From an uncultured Prevotellaceae bacterium (GTDB taxonomy: Bacteria; Bacteroidota; Bacteroidia; Bacteroidales; Bacteroidaceae): a stretch of DNA of 64,000 nucleotides. This document shows, piece after piece, positions 1 to 8,193 of the stretch; within the stretch, counting starts at the first letter, position 1, and each line of letters opens with the position of its first letter. The notes under the pieces are model-generated. The model did no database searches. It saw only the letters and a program-made list of their open reading frames with translations, and was not told the origin of the DNA. The DNA is taken from the NCBI GenBank assembly GCA_946402905.1, contig CAMIYC010000011.1, forward strand, positions 1 through 64,000, given 5' to 3'. A program made the translations under genes and the position numbers.

Positions 1-214
1 TCTCCAGGCACATGCGTGAGTTGTGGTAAGGGCATTTCCAGAACCCTGCCTTGTCTCGATTCTCAAAATATCAAATAAAGGCAAGACTTTTCAAAATAAC
101 TTTAATATCAACATCTAAAAGTTTCTTAAATATCATTAAAGTGTCAAATTTCATAATAAAAGGAAGGAAATCTCGTTTAGATAAAGGAATACTATTTCAA
201 ATAACATTAATATC

Positions 215-913
215 ATGAAACAGAAAATCGTATTGTTTTTATTGCTCCTTCTTTTGCCGCAAGCAGTACTTCCCCAGGAAAAGCGCGAGATTATACCAGT
301 AGATTGGAAGGAAATGAAAAAAGTGGCCATCCAAGACCCACAGCGTATAAGGGATCTTGTGTCAAGGTTGTCTGCTGATAAGTTGGACGCCACCATGTCA
401 TGGCAGGACCGCATCTTGGCATACTTTGGGCAATCATACCTTGCTCCCATTTCTGATGTAAAGGAAGGATTGGACTTGGACAAGCTGATGAATGAAAAGA
501 AATATGAGGAGTGCCTTTCTGCCTCAAAGGAAGTGTTGAAAAAGAACCCAGTGAGCTTGAAAGCACTTCATCATGCTGCGTTTTCTATAGGATATATGGT
601 GAAAGACTCAACCCGCCATTATGATGTGACCATCGAGGAAGGGCAAGTTTATTACAATAGAATGAATAGAATATTCAACACCATAGCAACCACGGGAGAC
701 GGCTCACAAGAACATCCATTCTATGTGACAGCTGTCTCAGATGAATATTTGTTTATGAGGTATTATCTGGACCTTTGGGAAATATCCAAACAATATGCGA
801 CAACCAATTGTGACATTATTGAATTAAAAGAGACGAGCAAATATTACTCACAAAAAATGATATACTTTGAAATCACCCGTGTTTTGGAGTTGGAGAGGAG
901 TCTGTTTGAATAA
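215..913 (+). CDS. DUF4919-like secreted protein
   Basis: The 232-residue product starts with a Sec signal peptide (MKQKIVLFLLLLLLPQAVLPQ, cleavage near residue 21-22), so it is probably periplasmic or exported. The central and C-terminal part has the look of the Bacteroidetes DUF4919 family: a TPR-like helical stretch around residues 90-125 (KYEECL...ALHHAAF), then TTGDGSQEHPFYVTAVSDEY at about 160-180, which matches the family's GDG...F.V..VSDEY signature. The function of the family is unknown. The gene stands alone, with an AT-rich leader before it and a convergent gene after it. The family call is from recall of the motif; the function is not inferred. Confidence 0.75.
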   Translation: MKQKIVLFLLLLLLPQAVLPQEKREIIPVDWKEMKKVAIQDPQRIRDLVSRLSADKLDATMSWQDRILAYFGQSYLAPISDVKEGLDLDKLMNEKKYEECLSASKEVLKKNPVSLKALHHAAFSIGYMVKDSTRHYDVTIEEGQVYYNRMNRIFNTIATTGDGSQEHPFYVTAVSDEYLFMRYYLDLWEISKQYATTNCDIIELKETSKYYSQKMIYFEITRVLELERSLFE

Positions 914-945
914 TATTATCTGGAAATGGACCAATAGGCATATGC

Positions 946-1302
946 CTATTTGTCCAAGAGAGATTTCACAACGTAGACGCTAATACAAGTTTGGTCGAGC
1001 CTGTCATTAATCTCCGAAGAGTGGTTCTCCTTATAATAGTCGAACGACATCTTTAGAGAATTGCACAATATGGCTTTCATCTTTTCTTCTCCAACATACC
1101 CTTGCTGCTGGCAGAAGATTTGTAAGAGTTTGCCGACCCCTATGCCAATGGCACAAAGTGATTCCAAAAGGGGAATTTTTTCCATTCCCATTTCCCACAT
1201 TGTCTGCAATATATATTTTTCTACTGCAGTAGCATGCTGTTCAGTACCTTTAGGAAACTGTTCCCAAAAGTTTCTTGTCATTTCTTCCTTTTCTTTATTC
1301 AT
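946..1302 (-). CDS. Small uncharacterised helical protein
   Basis: I do not recognise this 118-residue product. It has no signal peptide or membrane segment and appears helical. The start at 1302 (MNKEKEEMTRNF) is preferred to the in-frame ATG at 1338, because the longer form would overlap the end of the upstream fragment. A motif of the form G.LLQI.CQQQGY...EKMKAIL recurs, diverged, in the adjacent fragment at 1323-1481, so the two look like tandem paralogues. A small cytoplasmic accessory protein, perhaps part of a toxin/immunity or plasmid-linked pair, is possible, but nothing in the sequence proves it. Confidence 0.5.
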   Translation of the reverse strand: MNKEKEEMTRNFWEQFPKGTEQHATAVEKYILQTMWEMGMEKIPLLESLCAIGIGVGKLLQIFCQQQGYVGEEKMKAILCNSLKMSFDYYKENHSSEINDRLDQTCISVYVVKSLLDK

Positions 1303-1322
1303 GATTGGTGACGTTTTAATTG

Positions 1323-1481
1323 TTAATCTTCCGGCCATGTAGGATAATCCTTATAATGTTCAAATGACTTTTTGATAGCATTATTCAGCAAGGCTTTTAG
1401 TTCTTTCTCGCAGATATATCCGTGAATCTGACAAGCGACTTGCAAGAAATGTCCTACGGGGAGCAGCAAGCCATGGGCAAT
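1323..1481 (-). pseudogene. Truncated paralogue of the neighbouring small protein
   Basis: The last ~50 codons of a minus-strand frame ending at 1323 read ...VGHFLQVACQIHGY...EKELKALLNNAIKKSFEHYKDYP. This aligns with VGKLLQIFCQQQGY...EKMKAILCNSLKMSFDYYKEN in the gene at 946-1302. Similarity is lost upstream of about 1481, where sequence coding for a replication initiator on the opposite strand begins. I read this as the 3' end of a gene whose 5' part was removed by recombination. The open frame does continue to 2222, but that part is antisense to the initiator and is not protein-like. Confidence 0.6.
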
Positions 1482-2204
1482 ATTTACAAGAAGAGGGTGA
1501 TACCTATCAGCATAAGTGATTTCAGACAGCTTTTCAATCTGAATGAGATACGTGACCCCAAGACAGGAAAGGTCTTGCAGCCAAGTATATACGAAAATTC
1601 CAAAGATATCAAACGATACATTCTCAATTCGGCAAGAGACGAATTGCTGACCATGTTCAAGTGCAACGCGTCGAAAGTTTGGTTTGAGTACGACACATAC
1701 AGCAGCGGTGGCCTGGGAGGGAAGGTTTCCTCGTTCATCATCTACATATACACCAAGGATAACCCGAAGCAAGGGGAGCAGCGGCCATGGACTAAAGGCG
1801 ACGAGCCTTTGTTTCCTTTCGAGGAAGAGACCAAGCCGAAGGATAAAAGGACGCCGGCACAGAAAATCCATGCCAATGAGTATTACGACTCTGAATACCA
1901 GGAGATAATCACCCAAACCTTGCTCTCCCGGTATCTCACCAAGAGGGAAGTGACCTATTACATGGCCCAAATCAGGAAGGAGGCCAAGCAGTGCAAGGAT
2001 TCCTGGACACAGGTAATTCAGGTGATTCAGGAGAAGGAGAAGCAGCGCAAGTTCATGAAGGGCACCAAGGAATACAAGCGGAATGCCATCATCGACTACG
2101 TGCTGAAGGAGAACCTGAAGGACTATGGCTGGAGCATCGTGCCGCCGACACCCAAGAAAGACAGGAAGAGGGATCCGAAGTTGTTCGAGTCCCTGCAGCC
2201 TTGA
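1482..2204 (+). pseudogene. 5'-truncated plasmid-type replication initiator (Rep_3/RepB-like)
   Basis: An open frame runs to 2204 and could start at a GTG at 1422, but its first ~20 codons are antisense to the neighbouring paralogue fragment. True initiator-like sequence begins near 1482 (KKRVIPISISDFRQLFNL). What follows resembles the C-terminal winged-helix half of Rep_3-type initiators: KDIKRYILNSARDELL, a beta-hairpin region FEYDTYSSGGLGGKVSSFII, then a basic, lysine-rich C-terminus. The N-terminal winged helix that these ~300-residue proteins usually carry is missing, so the gene is probably dead. It marks the remnant of a plasmid or integrated mobilisable element beside tRNA-Pro. The family is inferred from overall layout, not from a search. 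Confidence 0.55.
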
Positions 2205-2375
2205 AAAGGACCCCAAAAACAACTATATAATAATGTAAAACAACAAAAAGCGCATCAAAATGAAGAGTCAAAACAGTTATCAGCAAGAAAACGGGGCAGG
2301 AAGGTTAACAACCGCCAGGGTGCCCAAAATGTTAAAAATGTTCGGAATATTTCGCCCGTGTTTCATCCTGTTAAC

Positions 2376-2439
2376 TTGCACAACCGAAGGGCAAAAAACA
2401 CGCCAAAAACAGGGTCGGTTGTGCAAATGTTGTGCAAAT
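2376..2439. repeat. Inverted and direct repeats of TTGTGCAA type
   Basis: TTGCACAACCGA (2376-2387) is a perfect inverted copy of TCGGTTGTGCAA (2415-2426). The core TTGTGCAAAT is then repeated directly at 2419-2428 and 2430-2439, 11 bases apart. The block lies between the replication-initiator remnant and the tRNA-Pro 3' end. Repeats like this could be initiator-binding iterons or recombinase arm sites of the lost element. That role is inference. Confidence 0.5.
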
Positions 2440-2447
2440 CGGGTGTC

Positions 2448-2482
2448 AAAAAAAAGGAAGTGCTTGAAAATCAAGCACTTCC
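2448..2482 (-). terminator. Rho-independent terminator of tRNA-Pro
   Basis: A perfect 12-base-pair stem (GGAAGTGCTTGA / TCAAGCACTTCC, 2456-2482) with a 3-base loop is followed on the minus strand by eight T residues (2448-2455). It sits 12 bases past the tRNA 3' end. Confidence 0.9.
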
Positions 2483-2494
2483 GATTTGCATTTG

Positions 2495-2567
2495 TCGGGA
2501 TTACTGGACTCGAACCAGCGACCTCGCGCCCCCCAGACGTGTGCGCTACCAACTGCGCTAAATCCCG
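2495..2567 (-). tRNA. tRNA-Pro (anticodon GGG)
   Basis: The 73-base sequence folds as a cloverleaf. The acceptor stem is CGGGATT/AATCCCG with discriminator A, the D stem is GCGC/GCGC with loop AGTTGGTA, the anticodon loop is CTGGGGG (anticodon GGG, G37 as usual for proline tRNAs), and the T arm is GCTGG-TTCGAGT-CCAGT. The 3' CCA is not encoded. The anticodon stem CACGT/GCGCG has one A-C mismatch at its second pair (positions 28-42). Identity is clear from the anticodon. A strong terminator follows and no other tRNA is adjacent. Confidence 0.93.
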
Positions 2568-2626
2568 ATTTCGCGATGCAAAGGTAAGCACTTTATGTGA
2601 CATGTCCAAATTTTATGGGCTTTTTT

Positions 2627-2657
2627 TTTGTTATAATCGAAAAAATTCCTATCTTCG
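2627..2657 (+). promoter_or_regulatory. Bacteroidetes-type promoter
   Basis: The -33 TTTG (2627-2630) and the -7 box TATCTTCG (2650-2657, one mismatch to TAnnTTTG) are 19 bases apart. They lie 46 bases before the lipoprotein start at 2704. Confidence 0.55.
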
Positions 2658-2703
2658 CAGAGTATTTTACATTTTGTTTTACTAATCTATAATTCTTAAA
2701 GAG

Positions 2704-3252
2704 ATGAAAAAGTTATTTTTTGGAGTTTTAGCCTTGATGGGTGCCGCCATTTTCGTGGCATGTGGCGACAAGGCTGCCAGCGAGCCTTCACTGATAGGTA
2801 AATGGGTTTCTGACACGTTGGTCAAAAACGAGGATAAAGGTGTGTTGACTACCGTCTGCACCTTAGACTTCCGTGCTGACAGCACTTTGGCACGCGACAT
2901 GAAGATGTCGTTTACCCTGGAAGATAAAGGCACAAAACTGATGATGCCGTTTGAGGTGGGTTACGACAGTAAGTTCTCCGCTGATGGCAAGAACATCATC
3001 TGCACAGGTGACAGTGCTTCGTTCCGTTTCAAGGTGGAGAAAGACAGTGTGAAGGTTACCTCTGATGATCCCACTATGCAGGCGCTGGCTGATAAGGTGG
3101 TCACATCGATGCTGAAAGACGTGGAGAAAAATTTTGGTGGTAGCATCAAGAACGAGTCAATGTCCTCAGACACGACGGCTTATATATTTGAAGGCGAATT
3201 GCTGAAGCTCGTCGAAAAGAATGACACCATAGTGTTGCACAAGGTGCAGTAG
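2704..3252 (+). CDS. Lipocalin-like lipoprotein, function unknown
   Basis: The 182-residue product has a lipoprotein signal peptide with lipobox FVAC (Cys20), so it is probably anchored to a membrane facing the periplasm or cell surface. After it comes a short linker and LIGKWVSD, then alternating short beta strands (TLDFRADSTLARDMKMSF, KFSADGKNIICTGDSASFRF). This pattern resembles the lipocalin-like or META-like beta barrels common among Bacteroidetes lipoproteins. A helix around residues 125-140 precedes the last strands. It has its own promoter and a hairpin terminator (3299-3330), so it is probably monocistronic. Specific function is unknown; the lipocalin assignment is by strand pattern only. 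Confidence 0.7.
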   Translation: MKKLFFGVLALMGAAIFVACGDKAASEPSLIGKWVSDTLVKNEDKGVLTTVCTLDFRADSTLARDMKMSFTLEDKGTKLMMPFEVGYDSKFSADGKNIICTGDSASFRFKVEKDSVKVTSDDPTMQALADKVVTSMLKDVEKNFGGSIKNESMSSDTTAYIFEGELLKLVEKNDTIVLHKVQ

Positions 3253-3298
3253 AGGAGGTCGTCACCGGACATAGTATGTTGTGCTCTGGCCATATAAT

Positions 3299-3330
3299 GA
3301 TGATTGGGCCGTCTTGACGGCTCAATCATC
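3299..3330 (+). terminator. Hairpin terminator after the lipoprotein gene
   Basis: GATGATTGGGCCGT (3299-3312) pairs with ACGGCTCAATCATC (3317-3330) over 14 pairs including one G-U, with a CTTG loop. Only a short T run follows, so efficiency is uncertain, and it could also lie in the leader of the next gene. Confidence 0.55.
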
Positions 3331-3345
3331 TTATAGATAAAGAAG

Positions 3346-3960
3346 ATGAAGTTTTTAAGGATAATTATTTTTGTCTGCTTCTCTGCCATCGTCGCGGGAT
3401 GTGGCAGTAAACGGTCTGTTGTGCCGGAGGATTTCCCCTTCCAGTTTCGGGACAATAATCCGCACCAGCTGGCCAATGCCCGTAAATATGGTATAGAGCC
3501 ATTGGAGGACCGCTCGCAGTTGCGGAAGGTAAGACGCCGTCTACGGCATATCGAGGATTGTGAGTATTATGCCATAGACCCGCTCACGCATTCCGTGCCT
3601 TATCTCACACCCAATGCCGCGAAACTGCTCAAGAAAATTGGAAAGGGCTTTCAGAAAAAGCTGCGCAAACACAAGATGGGCGAGTATAAGATCATTGTCA
3701 CCTCGGTGTTGCGTACGAAAGACGATGTGCGCAGACTGATGAAGACCAACAAAAACGCAGTGCCCAACTCTGCCCATTGCCATGCCACCACTTTCGACAT
3801 CACTTATCGGCGATATCAGCATGTAAGTGGGCCGAAGGCCAGTGCGCGGCAGCTGAAATACCTGTTGGGAGAGACGGTAGATGAGTTGCGGTCTGACGGG
3901 CTTTGCCTCGTGCGCTATGAGACCAACCAGACATGCCTGCATATCACCAGTACTAAATAA
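3346..3960 (+). CDS. DUF5715 lipoprotein with M15-like metallopeptidase signature
   Basis: The 204-residue product has a lipoprotein signal (IVAGC, Cys19). The region SVLRTKDDVRRL and SAHCHATTFDI followed by CLHI resembles Bacteroidetes DUF5715. The spacing matches zinc D,D-/L,D-peptidases of the M15/VanY type: His144 and Asp151 seven residues apart, preceded by Ser142, and a late His199. A role in trimming cell-wall peptides in the periplasm is therefore plausible. The conserved Gly of SxHxxGxAxD is replaced (His146-Ala147), so activity is not certain. It is followed after eight bases by the TonB-C-terminal-domain gene, and the two may be co-transcribed. Family recognition is from recall; catalysis is inferred. 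Confidence 0.7.
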   Translation: MKFLRIIIFVCFSAIVAGCGSKRSVVPEDFPFQFRDNNPHQLANARKYGIEPLEDRSQLRKVRRRLRHIEDCEYYAIDPLTHSVPYLTPNAAKLLKKIGKGFQKKLRKHKMGEYKIIVTSVLRTKDDVRRLMKTNKNAVPNSAHCHATTFDITYRRYQHVSGPKASARQLKYLLGETVDELRSDGLCLVRYETNQTCLHITSTK

Positions 3961-3968
3961 CTATATGT

Positions 3969-5141
3969 ATGAGAAAATTTTTAGCCTTAGCCGTTTTGTG
4001 GCTCTGCCATGTATGTGTAATCGCCGCCGGGATACAGGATCTGCCGGCAGAGTCCAACTTTAAATATAAGGTAGACTATCTCGAGGAGCAGACTCTTTAC
4101 AGGAAAGGGCAGGCCCTGACGGTGTCTCATTTTCAGCTCGAGTGGCCTTCTTGTCTGTGTTATTCCGCGCAGGCTGAGCTGCAGAATTTCCTTTGTAATG
4201 AGGTTTTCGGCTTCAGTGAGATATCGTGTGAAAAAGGAATGCGACACTATTACAGCACCTTGGGCGAGCGGATACAGAAAATGCCGGATGACGCGTTGTC
4301 GGTGGGTTATTATATCTGCAAGCTGATAATCCTGGGCTATGACGAGGGGAGGTATATCTCCTTCCTCATACACAAGACCCGGCGCGACAGCAAGTATGAT
4401 AAGGAGAGCATGGTCAGTAATAAGGTCTACACGTATGATCTTGTGGGACACAAAATCCTTTCCCTTTCTGATGTGATCTCTCCAAAATATAATGCCTCGA
4501 GAATACATCTGTATCATGAGGCGGGCATGCCATTACTGACCAAGCGCGAGGAGAGGGTGCTGGTCGAACAATCCTTTTATGGGATGGTTGAGGAAAAAGC
4601 TTGTACAGCATGTGTGATTCCTTACGGCATCGTGATCTGTCCGGCTGATGACTATGCCGATGACGGAGAGGCTGTGCTGAATGCCGTGCCCATCGACTAT
4701 GTGAAGAGTGCACTGGCCAAGCCTTTACGGAAAATACTCAACAACCAGCAGCTGGCTGGCATGAATCTTCACGCTTCAGCTCAGTCGGTTAGGGTATCCT
4801 TGGAGGAAAGCGTCGTCGATACGACCCTCGTGTATGATGTGGTGGAAAAGGCTCCCCAATTTCAGGACGGCTCCTTGTCGATGAAGAAATACTTCGCAGA
4901 CAACCTCGACTATCCTGATTTTGAAAACATCACAAAGAAGGAAGGAAAGGTCGTGGTCTCTTTTGTCGTAGACCGTCAGGGTTTTGTCTGCTCGCCGTCG
5001 GTCGTCAGTCCGTGCTCGCCGGGGATAGACCGTGAGGCGGCCAGGGCGTTGATGGCCATGCCCAAGTGGATCCCTGGTTCTCAGAATGGCATAGCACTCA
5101 ACACTCGCGTCACACTGCCACTCACCTTCTCACTGAAGTAA
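3969..5141 (+). CDS. Secreted protein with TonB C-terminal domain
   Basis: This 390-residue protein has a signal peptide (MRKFLALAVLWLCHVCVIAAG). The middle (about 30-260) resembles DUF3298/RsiV-like extracellular regions: FQLEWPSCL..., a long strand-rich part, and a hydrophilic DDYADDGEAV segment. Residues about 300-390 form a TonB C-terminal-like domain (GKVVVSFVVDRQGFV, EAARALMAMPKWIPG, VTLPLTF). Unlike true TonB it has no N-terminal membrane anchor with a proline-rich linker, so it probably acts as a periplasmic or surface protein and not as the energy transducer. It lies eight bases after the DUF5715 gene. It ends convergent to exonuclease III. Specific role unknown. Confidence 0.7.
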   Translation: MRKFLALAVLWLCHVCVIAAGIQDLPAESNFKYKVDYLEEQTLYRKGQALTVSHFQLEWPSCLCYSAQAELQNFLCNEVFGFSEISCEKGMRHYYSTLGERIQKMPDDALSVGYYICKLIILGYDEGRYISFLIHKTRRDSKYDKESMVSNKVYTYDLVGHKILSLSDVISPKYNASRIHLYHEAGMPLLTKREERVLVEQSFYGMVEEKACTACVIPYGIVICPADDYADDGEAVLNAVPIDYVKSALAKPLRKILNNQQLAGMNLHASAQSVRVSLEESVVDTTLVYDVVEKAPQFQDGSLSMKKYFADNLDYPDFENITKKEGKVVVSFVVDRQGFVCSPSVVSPCSPGIDREAARALMAMPKWIPGSQNGIALNTRVTLPLTFSLK

Positions 5142-5169
5142 GGACTCGCCCCTACAATTAAGCCATTGC

Positions 5170-5922
5170 TTAGCTCCTGAGCGACAGCTCCACCGGACAA
5201 TGGTCGGAGCCCATAATCTCTGTGTGTATCTTGGCGTCGGCCACTTGCGCATAAAGCCGGTCGGACACCACGAAATAGTCGATGCGCCAGCCTGCGTTCT
5301 TCTCACGTGCCTTGAATCGGTACGACCACCATGAATAGGTCACCTCTTCGGGGTACATCTTGCGGAAGGTGTCGGTGAAACCAGATGCCAGCAGATGGCT
5401 GAATTTCTCACGCTCTTCGTCGGTGAAGCCCGCGTTACGCCGGTTGGTCTTCGGATTTTTCAGGTCTATTTCCTCATGGGCCACGTTCATGTCTCCGCAT
5501 ACGATGACGGGCTTCTTGCTGTCCAGACGCTGCAGGTAGGCGAGGAAGTCGTCCTCCCAGTGCATGCGATAGTCGAGCCTCCTGAGGCCGTCCTGAGAGT
5601 TGGGAGTGTATACTGTGACCAGGTAGAATCCTTCCATCTCCAGTGTGATCACACGACCTTCGTGGTCGTGCTCCTCGATACCTATGCCGTAGCTCACGCT
5701 CAGCGGCTGGTGGCGGGTGAAGACGGCTGTGCCGGAGTAGCCTTTTTTCTCGGCGTAGTTCCAGTAGGCTTGGTATCCTTCGAAGGCAATGTCGAGTTGG
5801 CCTTCCTGCATCTTGGTCTCTTGCAGGCAGAAAAAGTCGGCATCAAGGGCTTTGAAGATGTCTTCAAAACCCTTGCCGACGCAGGCCCGCAGGCCGTTTA
5901 CGTTCCATGAAATGAATTTCAT
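5170..5922 (-). CDS. xth: Exodeoxyribonuclease III
   Basis: The 250-residue protein is full length for the ExoIII/AP endonuclease family, which repairs abasic sites and trims 3' ends in DNA. Family motifs are all visible: SWNVNGLRA (Asn7), LQETK (Glu35, metal ligand), [28 protein letters not shown] (Asp/Asn active site), [10 protein letters not shown], and the C-terminal GSDHCPVEL catalytic His. The start MKFISWNV is the usual N-terminus. It stands alone, convergent to the TonB-domain gene, with the DUF4840 lipoprotein upstream 33 bases away. Confidence 0.95.
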   Translation of the reverse strand: MKFISWNVNGLRACVGKGFEDIFKALDADFFCLQETKMQEGQLDIAFEGYQAYWNYAEKKGYSGTAVFTRHQPLSVSYGIGIEEHDHEGRVITLEMEGFYLVTVYTPNSQDGLRRLDYRMHWEDDFLAYLQRLDSKKPVIVCGDMNVAHEEIDLKNPKTNRRNAGFTDEEREKFSHLLASGFTDTFRKMYPEEVTYSWWSYRFKAREKNAGWRIDYFVVSDRLYAQVADAKIHTEIMGSDHCPVELSLRS

Positions 5923-5955
5923 ACACTATGTGGTATGTGCTGTCAATGCTTTTTT

Positions 5956-6588
5956 TTAAATTTTGTTGCCGATGACATACATAGGGCTGCTACAGGTATA
6001 GGTCGCGCCGTCTACGCTCACGGAGTAGAGCAGCAGATAGCTCATGAAAGTCCTGTTGAGATACTGCCCTAAGCTGTAGAATGTGCCGAAGTAGGTGGAG
6101 TACTGGGCTGAGAAGGTGGCCGTCACCTCATGAGCCTTGTCGTCCTGTGTGACGGTGAATGTCACCTTGTTGTTGAGTGGGATGTAGGAGAACGTATAGC
6201 GTTCGGGATTGTCGTTGTAATTGTTGTAGTACGGATAGATGTATCCCACGACGTCGACTGCGTCCTCTGACGGCATGAGCAGCTGGCGCACGGCATTGCT
6301 GTTCACACCATTGGCAAAGAGCTTGACAGGCACCTTCACCTTCAGGGTGGAGTCTGTCAGCGACCAACCTGTCTGGATGGAGTCTTCCTTGGCGGTGGTG
6401 TCGTTGATGAAATGGATGTAGCCGTCGTATGCTCCGCGCATCGTGGTGAGCTGAGCGGCTTTCTCCTGTTCGGTGAGTGTTTTCACTACGGTGGCCTCAC
6501 TGTCGTCGTCGCCGAGACATGAGGTGAGAGTGATGCCCCATGCAAAGGTGCATACGGTCAAAAGAAATAATCTTCTTAAGTTTTTCAT
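5956..6588 (-). CDS. DUF4840 lipoprotein
   Basis: The 210-residue product has a lipoprotein signal with lipobox LTSC (Cys24) followed by LGDDDSE, an acidic start often seen in Bacteroidetes surface-exposed lipoproteins. The pattern TMRGAYDGYIHF...QTGWSLTDSTLKVKVPV...FSYIPLNNKVTFTV resembles DUF4840. The family is of unknown function. It is transcribed towards exonuclease III with only a 33-base gap, so read-through is possible. About 95 bases separate it from folE upstream, with no clear promoter in them. Confidence 0.72.
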   Translation of the reverse strand: MKNLRRLFLLTVCTFAWGITLTSCLGDDDSEATVVKTLTEQEKAAQLTTMRGAYDGYIHFINDTTAKEDSIQTGWSLTDSTLKVKVPVKLFANGVNSNAVRQLLMPSEDAVDVVGYIYPYYNNYNDNPERYTFSYIPLNNKVTFTVTQDDKAHEVTATFSAQYSTYFGTFYSLGQYLNRTFMSYLLLYSVSVDGATYTCSSPMYVIGNKI

Positions 6589-6684
6589 TTTTGTTTCTGC
6601 TTTTTGTTAGTGTATGTCTCTTATTAAAATGCCATTTTGCTGAAATCTTGCATCCAGCCACCGAAAAAAACAAAAAATTAACAC

Positions 6685-7269
6685 TTAGAAGTCTCCGCGG
6701 AGCAGATTCATAAACTCCTCGCGGGTCTTCGCCTGGTTGAACGCACCGCAGAAGTCACTGGTCGTGGTGATGGCGTTTTGTTTCTCCACGCCGCGCATTT
6801 GCATGCAGGTGTGTTTGGCTTCCACCACGACCATCACGCCGAGCGGATGAAGCGTAGACTGGATACACTCTTTGATCTGTTGAGTCATACGCTCCTGCAC
6901 CTGCAGGCGATGGCTGTAGATGTCTACCACCCTGGCTATTTTGCTCAGTCCTGTGATGTAGCCATTGGGGATGTAGGCCACATGGGCTTTTCCGTAGAAG
7001 GGGAGGAGATGGTGCTCGCACATCGAGAAGAAGTCGATGTCTTTGACGATGACCATTTGGTCGTATTCCTCGGCGAAGAGGGCATCGGTGAGCACTTTGT
7101 GGGGGTCTTGGGTGTAGCCGCGGGTCAGTATCTGCATCGCCTTGGCCACGCGGAGAGGAGTCTTGAGCAGACCTTCTCTTTCCGGGTCTTCTCCCAGCAG
7201 ACTCAAAATATCATGATAGTGAGAGGCCAGTTGGTCCAGCCCCTCACGAAATTCTGTCTCGGGATTCAT
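6685..7269 (-). CDS. folE: GTP cyclohydrolase I
   Basis: The enzyme converts GTP to 7,8-dihydroneopterin triphosphate, the first step of tetrahydrofolate (and possibly queuosine) synthesis. The 194-residue protein carries [22 protein letters not shown] (zinc ligands Cys84 and His87), and [21 protein letters not shown] (Cys155 zinc ligand, catalytic His153). A longer frame opens at 7404 but has no family sequence, so the start MNPETEF at 7269 is used. That ATG overlaps the stop of the SPOR gene by four bases (ATGA), indicating coupling in the DUF1599-BT_3928-tpiA-SPOR-folE run. Confidence 0.95.
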   Translation of the reverse strand: MNPETEFREGLDQLASHYHDILSLLGEDPEREGLLKTPLRVAKAMQILTRGYTQDPHKVLTDALFAEEYDQMVIVKDIDFFSMCEHHLLPFYGKAHVAYIPNGYITGLSKIARVVDIYSHRLQVQERMTQQIKECIQSTLHPLGVMVVVEAKHTCMQMRGVEKQNAITTTSDFCGAFNQAKTREEFMNLLRGDF

Positions 7270-8030
7270 AGCCGTGAGTTCTTTAATGATACGGAGATGG
7301 GGCATTTCACCACACAGGCGGTCTTGTAGCCCAGTTTTTTCACTCTCTTGAGCATGTTCTCTGCATCGTCTTTCTTTTTGAAATTGCCGAAGCGGCATAC
7401 CCATCGCGGAGAGTAGAAATGTACGTAGATGGGCTGGCCGGGTACTTCCTTCTTCAGTTTCTGGCCTACCTCCTGCGCCTTGGTGCGGTCGTTGCGGGTG
7501 TTGCTGCCGGCGAACACTTGTATGCGGTAGCCCGGCACCTTCTTGCTGTTGACCATCACCTTCTTGCTGTTGTCGCTCGGCACGGCGTTGGCTTCCATCT
7601 CTTTGATCTTGCGTTGGCGCTCGGCCTCGCGCTGTGCCTTGCGCTCTTTCTCGCGACGCTCGCGTTCGCGGGCCTCTTCCGACGGGCTGCGCTCGCTCGT
7701 CTTGTCTTTTTTGACTGCCGACGCCTCGCGCTCATATTCTTCGCGGCGGGTGCTTGTCGTATTGCCCGCTCGGTCGTCGGGTTTCACCGTCTTGCTGTCA
7801 GTCTTGTTCTTGTCTTTGCTTGGTTTGCTGGCGTCTTGTGGCTGGCTTGTGCTGTTGTTGTTCTTATTCTTATTTGAGCCGTTTACCAGCTTGTTGATGT
7901 CGTCGCTCTGTTTTACTGACACGCTGCCGTTGCCCTTGTCGTCTTTCTGGAGATGATCAAGAAAGGTCTGCGCAGGCACGCTTGCGGCGACGCCGAACAG
8001 GACAGCCAGGGTGATGATGATTTTTCTCAT
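7266..8030 (-). CDS. SPOR-domain secreted protein
   Basis: The 254-residue product begins with a signal peptide (cleavage after VPAQ, about residue 21). Residues 40-165 are a highly charged, low-complexity linker rich in Lys, Arg, Glu and Ser with a probable coiled coil ([28 protein letters not shown]). Residues about 170-245 form a SPOR domain ([10 protein letters not shown]...[15 protein letters not shown]...[10 protein letters not shown]). SPOR domains bind denuded glycan strands of peptidoglycan, often at division sites, so a periplasmic cell-wall role is likely. It overlaps folE downstream by four bases and follows tpiA by 163 bases that contain a hairpin. Confidence 0.88.
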   Translation of the reverse strand: MRKIIITLAVLFGVAASVPAQTFLDHLQKDDKGNGSVSVKQSDDINKLVNGSNKNKNNNSTSQPQDASKPSKDKNKTDSKTVKPDDRAGNTTSTRREEYEREASAVKKDKTSERSPSEEARERERREKERKAQREAERQRKIKEMEANAVPSDNSKKVMVNSKKVPGYRIQVFAGSNTRNDRTKAQEVGQKLKKEVPGQPIYVHFYSPRWVCRFGNFKKKDDAENMLKRVKKLGYKTACVVKCPISVSLKNSRL

Positions 8031-8118
8031 CTTTTTGTCTGGAAAATTAATGTTTTTTTAAGAAGTGGAGGAGTTGAGAGGTTCTGGAGCTGGTGAGCTC
8101 GCAGACAGGTCATTCTAT

Positions 8119-8182
8119 GAGTCGTGGAGTAGGGGAGTCACGGAGTGACGTTTTACTCCTTAGCTCCCATGCTCCACGAGTC
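8119..8182. repeat. Imperfect inverted repeat between tpiA and SPOR gene
   Basis: Left arm 8119-8146 (starts GAGTCGTGGAGTAGGGGAG) and right arm 8155-8182 (ends TGCTCCACGAGTC) are inverted copies over about 28 bases with several mismatches, around a loop near CGTTTT. It may be a transcript-processing hairpin, a weak terminator or a mobile palindromic repeat. Confidence 0.6.
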
Positions 8183-8193
8183 GTTGTCAGATG

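Noticed and set aside
1323..2222. 900-base minus-strand frame overlapping the initiator remnant
   Set aside because: Only its last ~50 codons resemble a protein (the paralogue of 946-1302). The rest is antisense to the initiator-like frame and is leucine-rich low complexity.
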